Positions 44,860 through 54,136 are shown, counted from the stretch's first letter. The stretch: DNA of 64,000 nucleotides from Ponticaulis sp. (GCA_002692725.1 NZLU01000046.1:434001-498000); one strand, 5' to 3'. The notes: generated by a model from the letters alone, not told the origin. Translations and numbers: made by a program.

Positions 44860-47628
44860 TTAGCAGTCGTCGCTACCTGGGACACCACAAGACCAGCCCT
44901 GATACCAGGTATCAGTCGTGTTCTCGACAGCACCGATGTAGTCGACTGCGTCAAACCAAGGGTCCAGCGTGGATGGATCCACAGCCGTCACACCCGTTTC
45001 CGTCGTGCCGTTTGTGACGCCGGAGAGGGAGTTCATGGTTTCGACGTTATTCGCATCAGCTGCAACAGCCGCGGCTGCCGTGACAGTGTCGTCACGAGAG
45101 AGACCTGCTCCGCAATCGAAGAGGACAGACTGGAATGCAGGGTCTGCGCCAGCTGTGAAGCCAACGGTGCCGTCACCAGCAGAGTCCTGGTAGCGGAGGC
45201 ATTCGTTCTGCTCGACAACCACACCGTTCACATATGTACCGATGGTACCTGTGTTCAGGCGGATGCCGTTACCCGAAGTGTTGCCGGTGTTCACGAACGT
45301 GAAGTTCGAGATCGTCGCGTCAGAAGCCGGAACCGCACCTGGTGCAACCGAAGAGGCCTCCACCATGTTGTCGCCGCCTGCATCACGCTGAGTTACGATC
45401 GCGAACTGAATGTTACCCTGATAGCCGTTGTCGGTGTCGATGGAGTCATCGTCGTTACCGGTCAGGACAAGGTGCTTCACGTTCACGTTGCCGCCGAAGA
45501 ATTCGACGCCATCGTCAGAGTTGTTGTGAACCTGAAGGAAGTCGACAGTCGTACCGTCGCCAACACCACCGAAGGAGATACCGTTCAGCTCGTTACCAGT
45601 GTCGAGTTCTTCACCAGCATAACGAACCTGGGTGTAACGCAGCGTACCGCTGTTATCACCAGTCAGGTCACCACCATAGTTTGCGTTCGGGTTCTCAACA
45701 CCCTCGATTGCGTTTTCACAATCGTTTGTGCCTGGCGTCGCACCAGCAAGCGCACAACGGTTGATTGGTGCACGACCGAGGATAACCAGACCGCCCCATT
45801 CGCCGATGGCATTCACTGGATCAGCCTGAGAACCAGACAGGTCAGCCTGAGATGTGAAGATAACCGGGTTGTCAGCTGTACCGTTCGAGAAGATCTGCGA
45901 ACCACGGTTCACGACGAGGTGGTCATCACCGTCGTCACCGAAGACCGTCACACCAGATTCGATGGTCAGCGACGCTGGGTCACCGCCAGCAAGCATGCCG
46001 TCAGCGCCGACATCCACACCAACGTCAACACGGTCAACAAGCTGGTAGTAGTTGCCACGTGTCAGACGAACGTCACCGGTGATTTGACCAGAAACGTTAC
46101 AAACATTCAGGCCATCCAGATCAGAACCAGAGTCTGTCGTGCCGTTCGGGCAAACCGGATCAGGGAATGTTGCGAACGTCCAACCAGAAGCCCAGTTGTT
46201 GGTTTCTGTTTCTGTTGGAGCGAATGCGCCGATATAGGTCACAGCATCAAAGAATGTGTCGAGACCGGTTGGATCGGTTGGCGTGATCGCAGCTTCGTTC
46301 GCACCCGGCAGAACGCCAGAAGCCAAAGAGCTTGGTCCGACAACATTGTTCGCATCAGCTGCAACCGCTGCAGCAGCCGTGGCGGTGTCGTCGCGAGCAA
46401 GACCGTTGCCGCAATCGAACAGAACAGATTGATACTGAGGATCAGCACCAGCTGTGAAGCCGGCGACGCCGTCACCTGCAGATGTCTCGTAACGGAGACA
46501 CTGGTTCGGCTCAAGAACAACACCGTTCATGTAAGTACCGATGGTACCGGTGTTGTGACGCAGACCGTTACCTGAGGTGTTGCCGAGGTTCACGAAAGTG
46601 AAGTTTGAGATTGTCGCGTCAGATGCTGGCATAGCGCCTGGAGCAACGGAAGACGCTTCTACCATGTTGTCGCCACCATCGTCACGCTGAACGACAACTG
46701 CGAACTGAATGTTACCCTGATAGCCGTTGTCGGTGTCGATGGAGTCATCGTCGTTACCGGTCAGGACGAGATATTTCACATTGACGTTGCCGCCGAAGAA
46801 CTCAACGCCGTCGTCAGAGTTGTTGTGAACCTGAATGTGATCGATGTCAGTGTTCGCACCAACACCACCGAAGGAGATACCGTTCAGCTCGTTACCCGTG
46901 TCGAGTTCTTCACCCGCAAAACGAACCTGAATATAACGAAGCATACCGCTATCGTCGTTCGGGTCGGAACCACCATAGTTTGCGTTCGGGTTCTCAACAC
47001 CCTCGATTGCGTTTTCACAATCGTTTGTGCCTGGTGTCGCACCAGCAAGGGCACAACGGTTGATTGGCGCTTGGCCGAGGATAACCAATCCGCCCCATTC
47101 GCCAATTGCGCTTCCGCCATTGTCGCTTGGATCCGCATCGCGACGGACAAGGTCATTTTCAGATGTGAAGATGATTGGGTTGGTAGAGTTACCTTCCGCC
47201 TCGATACGCGAACCACGGTTCACGACAAGGTGGTCGTCGCCGTCGGCGCCGAACAGGATAACGCCTGGCTCGATAGAAAGCGTCGCTTCGTCGCCGCCGG
47301 CCAGATTGCCATCAGCGCCAGTGTCGATACCAATGTCGACGCGACCGTTCAGGCGGTAAGCAACGCCAGAAACGAAAGGAACGTTCAGGTTGGTCGTGTA
47401 AACACCTGCAATTTCGCAAACTGTGAAACCGCCAACACCGGTTAGCTCAGAGAAGCCAGATGGGCAGGCTGCAGTGCCGCCGCCACCAGGTGTCGGTGTT
47501 GGTGTGCTGCCACCACCAGTTGGAGTACCTGGATTGGTTGCGCCTGGAGACGCGATATCGCTGCCTTGTGTACAGGCGGCAGCTGACATGATCAAAGCCA
47601 AAGCCGTAAATGTGTTGCGAAATTTCAT
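44860..47628 (-). CDS. Large surface-type lipoprotein with two 433-residue tandem repeats
   Basis: This 922-aa lipoprotein (lipobox SAAAC, Cys about 19) has a Thr/Pro/Gly linker (residues about 22-53) and two copies of one large domain of 433 residues (about 54-486 and 487-918). Each repeat carries GEWGGLVILG(Q/R)APINRC, NGISFGGVG, HNNSDDGVEFFGGNVNVK, LVLTGNDDDSIDTDNGYQG and ASVDDTATAA-like blocks. These are Asp/Asn/Gly-rich like beta-helix, Ca-binding surface proteins. At DNA level the copies are offset by 1,299 bp and nearly identical over long stretches (for example 45421-45470 against 46720-46769), so the duplication looks recent or is kept alike by gene conversion. It may be carried by the T2SS to the cell surface; that is inference from position. 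Confidence 0.85.
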   Translation of the reverse strand: MKFRNTFTALALIMSAAACTQGSDIASPGATNPGTPTGGGSTPTPTPGGGGTAACPSGFSELTGVGGFTVCEIAGVYTTNLNVPFVSGVAYRLNGRVDIGIDTGADGNLAGGDEATLSIEPGVILFGADGDDHLVVNRGSRIEAEGNSTNPIIFTSENDLVRRDADPSDNGGSAIGEWGGLVILGQAPINRCALAGATPGTNDCENAIEGVENPNANYGGSDPNDDSGMLRYIQVRFAGEELDTGNELNGISFGGVGANTDIDHIQVHNNSDDGVEFFGGNVNVKYLVLTGNDDDSIDTDNGYQGNIQFAVVVQRDDGGDNMVEASSVAPGAMPASDATISNFTFVNLGNTSGNGLRHNTGTIGTYMNGVVLEPNQCLRYETSAGDGVAGFTAGADPQYQSVLFDCGNGLARDDTATAAAAVAADANNVVGPSSLASGVLPGANEAAITPTDPTGLDTFFDAVTYIGAFAPTETETNNWASGWTFATFPDPVCPNGTTDSGSDLDGLNVCNVSGQITGDVRLTRGNYYQLVDRVDVGVDVGADGMLAGGDPASLTIESGVTVFGDDGDDHLVVNRGSQIFSNGTADNPVIFTSQADLSGSQADPVNAIGEWGGLVILGRAPINRCALAGATPGTNDCENAIEGVENPNANYGGDLTGDNSGTLRYTQVRYAGEELDTGNELNGISFGGVGDGTTVDFLQVHNNSDDGVEFFGGNVNVKHLVLTGNDDDSIDTDNGYQGNIQFAIVTQRDAGGDNMVEASSVAPGAVPASDATISNFTFVNTGNTSGNGIRLNTGTIGTYVNGVVVEQNECLRYQDSAGDGTVGFTAGADPAFQSVLFDCGAGLSRDDTVTAAAAVAADANNVETMNSLSGVTNGTTETGVTAVDPSTLDPWFDAVDYIGAVENTTDTWYQGWSCGVPGSDDC

Positions 47629-47949
47629 TGATAAATACCCCTCATAGCTTTCAGACTCGCAAGCGAGCAGCTTCGTCGGGCTTTAGACGGGCCAGATGAC
47701 AACTGAATGAAGGCTATGTGACGGTTCTATTACAGCCCACGAGTTGAATTGAGGCGCACCCAAACTTTCGCAGGCGCATACATTATTGAAATTGTTGAAG
47801 AATTATGTAAACTTGTAAACCAACCGGTTTCCTATGTTGTCGGTCACTTTTGTAGATATTTCTGTCAAACTTCGTTCGCTTTTTTTGAACGCGGTAACCA
47901 TTTTACAACAGACAATCGAAATTCGGCTCCCTTTTCCTCAAGACAAACG
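47629..47949. other. AT-rich intergenic region between gspO and the lipoprotein gene
   Basis: No coding region is supported here. It is visibly AT-richer than its surroundings and is the likely promoter region for the lipoprotein-receptor-T2SS block on the minus strand. TTGACA-like sequence is present on that strand near 47873, but a well-spaced -10 was not convincing. No terminator was found after gspO. Confidence 0.4.
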
Positions 47950-48573
47950 CTAGAAACCGATCAGACGGTCAAAACACCAGGTTAACCACATGGCGAGGCT
48001 AATGAATGGTCCAAAAGGAAGTCTCTGCTTTCGCCAGTCAGCAGCCGACCTGCGAACCAGTGACATTACCAAGGCAGACACAATTCCCAAGCCGCTTGAG
48101 ATCAGCAGCACAATCGGAAAATTCAGCAGACCAAACCATGCGCCTGCAGCGGCCAGTAGTTTCGCATCGCCAAGACCGATACCGGCGGTTCCGCGCATGA
48201 ATGTCGTGACCCGTGCAAGAAACCAGATCAGCCCATACCCAAGGACCGCCGCACTCAGATGAAACCCGATACGGCCCGGCGTAGCCTGAAAGGTGAGAAT
48301 CAATCCAGCGCCGATCAAGCCATATGTGATCAGGTTGGGCAGACGGAAGGCGTGCAGGTCAAACCAAATCAAAGACAGCAGACCCACGCCGAGAATGAGA
48401 CTGCCGAGCGAGAACACAAGCCCCGTTAGCTGCGATGCACCTATAAAGAGAGAAAGGGTCCAGACGGCGACACCAAGAACAGCGCATAATCCGGTCAGCC
48501 GACTTGACTTCGCAGCCGAAAGTCCGCGATCTGGCGTCAGGTCTTGCGGCGTATCCTCGCCAATCTGTCCCAC
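47950..48573 (-). CDS. gspO: Prepilin peptidase (GspO/TadV-type, short form)
   Basis: This 207-aa membrane aspartyl peptidase cleaves pseudopilin leaders. The two catalytic aspartates are in LIWFDLHAFRLPN (Asp about 91) and GIGLGDAKLLAAAGAW (GxGD motif). It lacks the N-terminal CxxC methyltransferase domain found in PilD-like enzymes, so pseudopilins may remain unmethylated or be modified elsewhere. GTG 48573 is chosen because GGAGG lies 7-8 bp upstream; the longer reading from 48618 would run into the divergent gene. It lies upstream of, and codirectional with, the T2SS block. Confidence 0.88.
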   Translation of the reverse strand: MGQIGEDTPQDLTPDRGLSAAKSSRLTGLCAVLGVAVWTLSLFIGASQLTGLVFSLGSLILGVGLLSLIWFDLHAFRLPNLITYGLIGAGLILTFQATPGRIGFHLSAAVLGYGLIWFLARVTTFMRGTAGIGLGDAKLLAAAGAWFGLLNFPIVLLISSGLGIVSALVMSLVRRSAADWRKQRLPFGPFISLAMWLTWCFDRLIGF

Positions 48574-48600
48574 TACTTTCCCTCCCAGACGGAGCCTTGA

Positions 48601-49812
48601 ATGTCCCAACCTGTTCAAATCCAGGGCCAGTTCGATCCGGACTTCGGAGAACTCGCAGATGCCTTCTCCCAGAATTTTGAATTCCGGAACGAAGTCGGTG
48701 CCTCACTTTGTGTCTATCGGCAAGGTGAATGCGTGGTCGACATCTGGGGCGGCGTGGCAAACACGGAGAGCGAACAGCCCTGGGAAGAAGACACAATCTC
48801 AATTGTCTATTCCTGCACCAAGGCCGCCACAGCGCTTTGCGCCCATCTTCTGATTGATCGCGGCGAACTGAATCTCCACGCCCCCGTCGGCGATTACTGG
48901 CCAGAATATGCCTGTAATGGAAAAGAGCACACAACGGTTGCTATGTTCCTGAACCATTCCGCCGGCATGGCATCAGCGCGTGCCCCCATTCGCGATGGCG
49001 GTTTTCTGGATTGGGATTACACGGTTGGTCAGCTCGCAGAAGAAGCGCCCTGGTGGCCGCCTGGCACGCGCAATGGCTATCACATGCTGACGTTTGGCTG
49101 GACCGTGGGTGAACTCGTCCGCCGGGTCTCAGGCAAATCGCTCGGCGAGTTTTTCAGAACCGAGCTGGCTGAGCCTTTGGGTGCTGATTTCTGGATTGGT
49201 CTGCCTGCCGAACAAGACACGCGTGTTGCGCCCATTATCCCCTATAAACCTGTACCAGGTGAACCTCTTCCGCCCTTCACCCAGGTTTTATTGTCAGACC
49301 CGGACTCGCTTCAGGCCCAATGCCTGCGAAACAATGGGCGTCTGAGCTTCAACGATCCGAAAACACATCGCGCCGAGATCGGCGGTGCGGGCGGTATCGC
49401 CAATGCGCGCGCCATGGCAAAGCTCTTCAGCTGTCTGTCGCCCTCCAGCCCAATCGAAATGTATTCGCCAAGCCGGATTGCGGCCATGGGTGCCGTTTCA
49501 ACAGCCAGCTTGCAAGACGCGACCCTTCTAATTCCATCGCGTTTTGGACAAGGCTTTATGTGCAGCATGGACAATCGTCACATTCGCGGCGGCCATGAAT
49601 GCTCCTTTATTATTGGTCGCAATGCGTTTGGACATGTCGGCATGGGCGGCAGCTGTGTCTTTTATGATCCAGACTGCGACCTTGTCTTTGCCTATTCCAT
49701 GAACCGGATGGGCGGGGGTATACTTCTGAACTCTCGAGGACAGTCGCTGATCGATGCGACGTATGAAGTACTTGGCTATACCGGCAACGCGCCGGGCTTC
49801 TGGACACCGTAA
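48601..49812 (+). CDS. Serine hydrolase of the beta-lactamase/EstB (class C-like) family
   Basis: This 403-aa protein has no signal peptide. The nucleophile Ser is in YSCTKAATALC (S-x-x-K at about residue 72). A Tyr takes part in GYHMLTFGWTVGEL, in place of the Y-A-N box, and FGHVGMGGS supplies the third motif (H/K-x-G). This arrangement is typical of EstB-like carboxylesterases and D-aminopeptidase-like enzymes rather than true beta-lactamases. The start at 48601 has GGAG 7 bp upstream. It is divergent from gspO with only 27 bp between starts. Confidence 0.85.
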   Translation: MSQPVQIQGQFDPDFGELADAFSQNFEFRNEVGASLCVYRQGECVVDIWGGVANTESEQPWEEDTISIVYSCTKAATALCAHLLIDRGELNLHAPVGDYWPEYACNGKEHTTVAMFLNHSAGMASARAPIRDGGFLDWDYTVGQLAEEAPWWPPGTRNGYHMLTFGWTVGELVRRVSGKSLGEFFRTELAEPLGADFWIGLPAEQDTRVAPIIPYKPVPGEPLPPFTQVLLSDPDSLQAQCLRNNGRLSFNDPKTHRAEIGGAGGIANARAMAKLFSCLSPSSPIEMYSPSRIAAMGAVSTASLQDATLLIPSRFGQGFMCSMDNRHIRGGHECSFIIGRNAFGHVGMGGSCVFYDPDCDLVFAYSMNRMGGGILLNSRGQSLIDATYEVLGYTGNAPGFWTP

Positions 49813-49834
49813 ATAAAAGTAGTTTGCCAAGTAT

Positions 49835-49852
49835 TCGATGAAATTTCATCGA
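49835..49852. promoter_or_regulatory. 18-bp perfect palindrome upstream of the polysaccharide locus
   Basis: TCGATGAAATTTCATCGA is fully self-complementary and lies 64 bp before the first gene of the locus and 23 bp after the preceding stop. It is a good candidate operator for a dimeric regulator; no copy was found elsewhere in the window. The regulator is unknown. Confidence 0.5.
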
Positions 49853-49915
49853 TGAGCCTTACGAAAAATTGGACATGTTCGACTATTCCTGAGTGTGGAG
49901 AAGAGGCACTCTGGT

Positions 49916-51439
49916 ATGAGCGAATCAGCAACACGATTATCACCGACCGGATACCATCCGGACGAACCGACTGATCGCGTACTTGAGGTGCACGAGGCAG
50001 ATCGCCCGTCGCTGGAGGATGCCCGCCCCTTTCATCGCCAATCGCTGCTCGATCGTAAGACCATCCGCCAGGGTGCGCGCCTGATCGATGTTCTGAGCAT
50101 TGCGATCCTGTGTCTGGTGTCTGCATCAGGGCTCGGATTGTCTATCCTGCAATTGCCGCTCGGAACCGCTTTGCCGTATATGTTCATCCCCGTTCTGACC
50201 ATTTGGGGCATGTGGTCAGCTGGCGCCTATCGCTTTCCGTTCACAGAGAAGATTCTCGACCATTTGTGGAAAGTGGTTCTTGGCGCCGGCAGCAGCCTTG
50301 CCGCTGTCTTTGCAGGCAGCATGGTGTTCGGCCTCGGCGGCGACCTTTATTACCTCGGCGGATGCTGTCTGCTCGCGGCAGTGATTGTCCTCTCTCTGCA
50401 TGCACATCATGTCGCCTGGCTCAAACATCTGATCCGCAAGGGTCATCTGTCAGAAAACGTGGTGATTGTCGGCGCGACAGAAAACGCCTCTCAGCTCATC
50501 GAACGCAATGCGAAAGACCGCGAGCTCAATATTATCGCGATTTTCGACGATCGCCTTGGCCGCGCGCCGCTTCGCATCCATGGCGTTCCGGTCGTGGGAA
50601 CGCTGGATGACCTGCTGGCCTGGGAGAACCTGCCAGAGGTCCACCGGATCATCGTCACGGTGACAACGAAAGCGCAGGACCGCGTCCGTCTTCTGATCGA
50701 GCGTCTGCGCTATCTGCCAAATCGCGTCGTGCTACTTCTCGATCTCGACGAGTATAACGCGAATGGCGCAAGCCTCTCTGAAGTCGCCGATTCCCCTGCG
50801 GCTTATGTCTCCGGTGCGCCAGCAGATGCCCGCCGCGCATTCGTAAAACGCACATCAGACATTGTGCTCGGCACACTTATGTTGATCGCGTTCTCGCCTG
50901 TCCTTGTCCTCGTAGCCCTGCTGATCAAGCTCGACAGTCAGGGACCAATTCTGTTCAAGCAGAAGCGTCACGGCTTCAACAATAAAGTCATTCGGGTCTG
51001 GAAATTCCGGAGTATGAAACCCGATCGCGCCGCTGAGGACGGGATTATTACACAGGTTCGCTCGGAAGATGACCGCGTGACCAAAATCGGGCGCTTCATT
51101 CGTAAAACCAGCATTGATGAGCTGCCGCAGCTGGTCAATGTGATCAAAGGCGAGATGTCTCTGGTTGGCCCACGCCCCCATGCGGTCGGCATGACGACCG
51201 AAGAAACTGAAGTTCACCATCTTGTCAGTGATTATGCCCACCGCCATCGCGTGAAGCCGGGACTGACGGGTTGGGCACAAATCAATGGTTCGCGTGGCCC
51301 GGTTCACACTGCTGAGGAAGTCCGTGAACGCGTGCGTCTGGATATGGAATATGTGAACCGATCCTCCTTCTGGTTTGATCTCTACATCATGATCATGACG
51401 GCGCCATGCCTTCTCGGAGATTCCAGCAATGATCGATAG
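49916..51439 (+). CDS. Undecaprenyl-phosphate sugar phosphotransferase (HfsE/WcaJ-like)
   Basis: This 507-aa polyprenyl glycosylphosphotransferase starts polysaccharide repeats by moving a sugar phosphate to undecaprenyl phosphate. The N-terminal half has four transmembrane segments and a CoA-binding-like domain (VVIVGATENASQLIERNAKD). The catalytic bacterial sugar-transferase domain has FVKRTSDIVLGTLMLIAFSP, KFRSMKPDR, SIDELPQLVNVIKGEMSLVG, PRPHAVGM and KPGLTGWAQINGSRG. Start 49916 follows AGAGG about 10 bp upstream; GTG 49895 is in frame and possible. It overlaps the next glycosyltransferase gene by 11 bp. It resembles the holdfast initiator HfsE/PssY of Caulobacter. Confidence 0.88.
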   Translation: MSESATRLSPTGYHPDEPTDRVLEVHEADRPSLEDARPFHRQSLLDRKTIRQGARLIDVLSIAILCLVSASGLGLSILQLPLGTALPYMFIPVLTIWGMWSAGAYRFPFTEKILDHLWKVVLGAGSSLAAVFAGSMVFGLGGDLYYLGGCCLLAAVIVLSLHAHHVAWLKHLIRKGHLSENVVIVGATENASQLIERNAKDRELNIIAIFDDRLGRAPLRIHGVPVVGTLDDLLAWENLPEVHRIIVTVTTKAQDRVRLLIERLRYLPNRVVLLLDLDEYNANGASLSEVADSPAAYVSGAPADARRAFVKRTSDIVLGTLMLIAFSPVLVLVALLIKLDSQGPILFKQKRHGFNNKVIRVWKFRSMKPDRAAEDGIITQVRSEDDRVTKIGRFIRKTSIDELPQLVNVIKGEMSLVGPRPHAVGMTTEETEVHHLVSDYAHRHRVKPGLTGWAQINGSRGPVHTAEEVRERVRLDMEYVNRSSFWFDLYIMIMTAPCLLGDSSNDR

Positions 51440-52436
51440 CCTCGCCAGAAAGCCGTCCGCTTTGAGCGAGTTTCGTCTGTCCACCTTACCGTGTGAGACG
51501 TTGCTCAGTAATGCGCGCTGGAAACGGGTCGTACCCAAACTGTCAATTCTGATTCCAACTTATCGGGACAGTGCGGATCTGCTCATCCAGACACTCTCAC
51601 ACTGTCATGCCAGTAAAGAAGTCGAAATCATCGTCTTTGACGATGGCACCAATGATGAGGAACTGACCGCGAATCTGGCATCGGCCGTAAAAGGCTTTCG
51701 AGGGGCAGCGGCACTTGTCAGTTCGGCTGAGAACAAAGGGCGCGCAGAAGGCAGAAACCGCCTCCAGACGCTTGCACGATCCGACTGGCTTCTCTTTCTT
51801 GATGCCGACATGTTGCCGGATGATGCCGACTTTATCACGCGCTATCTCGATCAAATGGCGGAAACTGACAGCCCACTTATGGTGGTTGGCGGCTTCTCGT
51901 TAAAGCTGGCGGAACCTTCGTCCAGAACTGATTTGCATTGGGCGCAGAGCGAAGCCTCAGAATGTGTGCCCGCAGAAACCCGGCAAGAATCGCCGGGGCG
52001 TTATGTGTTCACCAGCAACGTGCTGGTTCACCGTGACATCATGATGGTTGTTCCCTTTGATCCGGATTTTAAAGGCTGGGGCTGGGAAGATGTGGACTGG
52101 GGAATTCGGGTTTCGAAACGTTTTCCGGTTCTGCATATCGACAACACGGCAACACATCTCGGGCTGGACCCTGCGAAGGTGCTTCTTCGTAAATACCGCG
52201 CCTCAGGTGATAATTTTTGGCTGGCGCTCAACCGGCATCCTGAAGAATTGGAAAAATCCAGCCTTGGACGGCTAGCACGCCTGTTCAGTCGCCTTCCGGG
52301 AATTGGACTGGCGCGACCGGTTCTTTATGGCGTCGCCGCATGCCCGGGGTGGCTGATGCCTTTGGCACTGCGCTTGCTAGCACTGAAGCTTTACCGCGCC
52401 GCTGTTTATGGAGGAACGCGTCATGATCGCAGCTGA
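51429..52436 (+). CDS. Family 2 glycosyltransferase
   Basis: This 335-aa GT-A fold enzyme transfers a sugar during repeat-unit assembly. The nucleotide-sugar pocket is seen in PKLSILIPTYRDSADLLIQT and IIVFDDGTND, with the DxD motif in LLFLDADMLP (about residues 119-128). The WEDVDWG segment (after GWG) is typical of GT2 enzymes with an acceptor-binding ED. About 35 N-terminal residues precede the domain. It overlaps the gene before by 11 bp and the deacetylase gene by 14 bp. The sugar specificity is unknown. Confidence 0.87.
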   Translation: MIDSLARKPSALSEFRLSTLPCETLLSNARWKRVVPKLSILIPTYRDSADLLIQTLSHCHASKEVEIIVFDDGTNDEELTANLASAVKGFRGAAALVSSAENKGRAEGRNRLQTLARSDWLLFLDADMLPDDADFITRYLDQMAETDSPLMVVGGFSLKLAEPSSRTDLHWAQSEASECVPAETRQESPGRYVFTSNVLVHRDIMMVVPFDPDFKGWGWEDVDWGIRVSKRFPVLHIDNTATHLGLDPAKVLLRKYRASGDNFWLALNRHPEELEKSSLGRLARLFSRLPGIGLARPVLYGVAACPGWLMPLALRLLALKLYRAAVYGGTRHDRS

Positions 52437-53202
52437 TAAATATCAGCCGAGCCGCTCGTTTTATGCGAAAATCAACCGACGCATGACTCAAATGCGCCAG
52501 GCTGCCCCAACGCGTATCGATTTGGATCGTCCCATTCTGACCATCACGTTTGATGATTGTCCGCAGTCTGCGTTTCACAAAGGTGCGGGTGTACTTGATA
52601 AATACGGTGTGAAAGGTGGCTTTTACATTGCGACCGGTCTGCTCGGACGCGCCTCCTGTATGGGCCCGATGGCTTCGGCGGCTCAAGTCCGGGAACTTGT
52701 GAACAGGGGCCACGAAGTTGGCGCACATTCGCATGCCCATTTCGATTATGCCTGCGCAGAGCGGGAGCAAATCGAAGCGGATATTCAGACGAACGTTGAA
52801 CGTTTACGCGAGATTTGTCAGCTCGAGCGGATTGAAAGCTTCGCCTTCCCCTATGGTGAAACAAGTTATCAAGCGAAGAAAAGTCTCTCAAATCGCTTCA
52901 CAACCATGCGCGGCCTTCTGCCAGGCATCAATCGCGGAACGGTCGACCGGGCGCAACTCCGGTCATTTGAACTTGATGGCCTGCCTGACAGCGTCGCAAA
53001 TGTTTTGTCAGCGCTGGATGACCTTCATCGCGCGCCAGGCTGGATGATTATCTTTAGTCACGATGTGTCGGAAAAGCCGAGCCAGTTTGGCACGACACCT
53101 CAGGCGCTTGAAGAAATCATCCAGAAAGCACAGTCATTGGATATTGATATCCTCCCGCCTGCTCTGGCTGCCAGAAAAGCCGGACTTGTCACCCATGCCT
53201 AA
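52423..53202 (+). CDS. Polysaccharide deacetylase (HfsH-like)
   Basis: This 259-aa NodB-homology carbohydrate esterase removes N-acetyl groups from a GlcNAc-containing polymer. Motif 1 is TITFDDCPQSAF (base Asp and metal Asp), motif 2 is GHEVGAHSHAHFD (metal His pair), and FAFPYGETS and the C-terminal IIFSHDVSEKPS carry further motifs. The protein resembles Caulobacter HfsH, which deacetylates the holdfast polymer. ATG 52423 is chosen with GGAGG 8 bp upstream. No signal peptide is seen, consistent with cytoplasmic HfsH. It overlaps both neighbours. Confidence 0.88.
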   Translation: MIAADKYQPSRSFYAKINRRMTQMRQAAPTRIDLDRPILTITFDDCPQSAFHKGAGVLDKYGVKGGFYIATGLLGRASCMGPMASAAQVRELVNRGHEVGAHSHAHFDYACAEREQIEADIQTNVERLREICQLERIESFAFPYGETSYQAKKSLSNRFTTMRGLLPGINRGTVDRAQLRSFELDGLPDSVANVLSALDDLHRAPGWMIIFSHDVSEKPSQFGTTPQALEEIIQKAQSLDIDILPPALAARKAGLVTHA

Positions 53203-54121
53203 TCGACATCTGACCGTCGTCATTCCGACCTTTCGTCGTCCGGCAGGGCTGGAACGCGCGGTGTCCAGCGTGTTGAAGCAGGAAGGCGTTGACTGTTCAA
53301 AGCTGGATGTTCTGGTGGTGGATAACGATCCGGACGCCTCCGCTCGCCCGGTGGTCGACACCTTTCAGGGCTCGAATATTCCGGTGCGATATTGTCACGA
53401 ACCCAATCCCGGCGTGGCCAACGCACGAAATGCCGCCATTGAAAATGTTCAGTCAGACCTCATCATTTTTCTCGACGATGATCAGTCCGCGCCACCTCAC
53501 TGGGTTGCGGCTTTTCTCGACTTGTTCGACGCGCATGAACCGATCATTTCGTTCGGCCCTGTCGAAACCGTGCTTCCCGACAGCGTCTCGAAACATATCG
53601 CTTATCTGAAAGCGTTTTTTGCACGTAAGGGCCCAAAGAGCAGCGGCGTTTACGATACTTATTACGGCTGCGGGAATTCCATGTTCGATCTCTCGCGCCT
53701 GCGTAGCAACGAACCAATGTTCGACACGCGCTTCAACGAAACCGGCGGCGAAGATGACCGTCTGTTCGACCGTATATCACGGAAAGGACATGATTTCGGT
53801 TGGGCGCACGAAGCCTGGGTGAATGAGCATGTTCCAGCCCACCGCGCGACGCTGAAGTACACGCTACGCCGGACCTTCGCCTATGGACAGGCACCGTGCA
53901 CGCTGGCCGCACAGCAATCGCCTCCCGACATTCCGTCTATTCTGTTCTGGATGACAGTCGGAGCCGCTCAAACGCTGGTGTACGGGCTGGCCTATTGCCT
54001 CGCCTGGCTCACCCGGCGAGCCGACCGCGCCATCTGGCTCGATCGTATGGTTCAGGGGATCGGAAAAGTGTTCTGGTTCCGCGCCTTCGAGCAACGCTTT
54101 TACGGCAATCACTCTGTCTGA
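53195..54121 (+). CDS. Family 2 glycosyltransferase (HfsG-like)
   Basis: This 308-aa GT-A glycosyltransferase has the nucleotide-sugar pocket HLTVVIPTFRRPAGLERAVS, the VLVVDNDPD segment, the DxD-type LIIFLDDDQSAP and an acceptor-side ETGGEDDRLFDRI. A hydrophobic segment near the C-terminus (TVGAAQTLVYGLAYCLAWL) suggests membrane association. The ATG at 53195 overlaps the deacetylase stop by 8 bp (ATGCCTAA). It is convergent with the polymerase gene. Confidence 0.86.
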   Translation: MPNRHLTVVIPTFRRPAGLERAVSSVLKQEGVDCSKLDVLVVDNDPDASARPVVDTFQGSNIPVRYCHEPNPGVANARNAAIENVQSDLIIFLDDDQSAPPHWVAAFLDLFDAHEPIISFGPVETVLPDSVSKHIAYLKAFFARKGPKSSGVYDTYYGCGNSMFDLSRLRSNEPMFDTRFNETGGEDDRLFDRISRKGHDFGWAHEAWVNEHVPAHRATLKYTLRRTFAYGQAPCTLAAQQSPPDIPSILFWMTVGAAQTLVYGLAYCLAWLTRRADRAIWLDRMVQGIGKVFWFRAFEQRFYGNHSV

Positions 54122-54136
54122 CGGGTTCAAGCCGTC

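Noticed and set aside
44800-46575. A 591-codon open frame opposite the repeat lipoprotein
   Set aside because: It is the complement of the Asp/Asn/Gly-rich repeats, giving a Val/Thr/Arg-rich nonsense protein; the repeat lipoprotein has a lipobox and conserved motifs.
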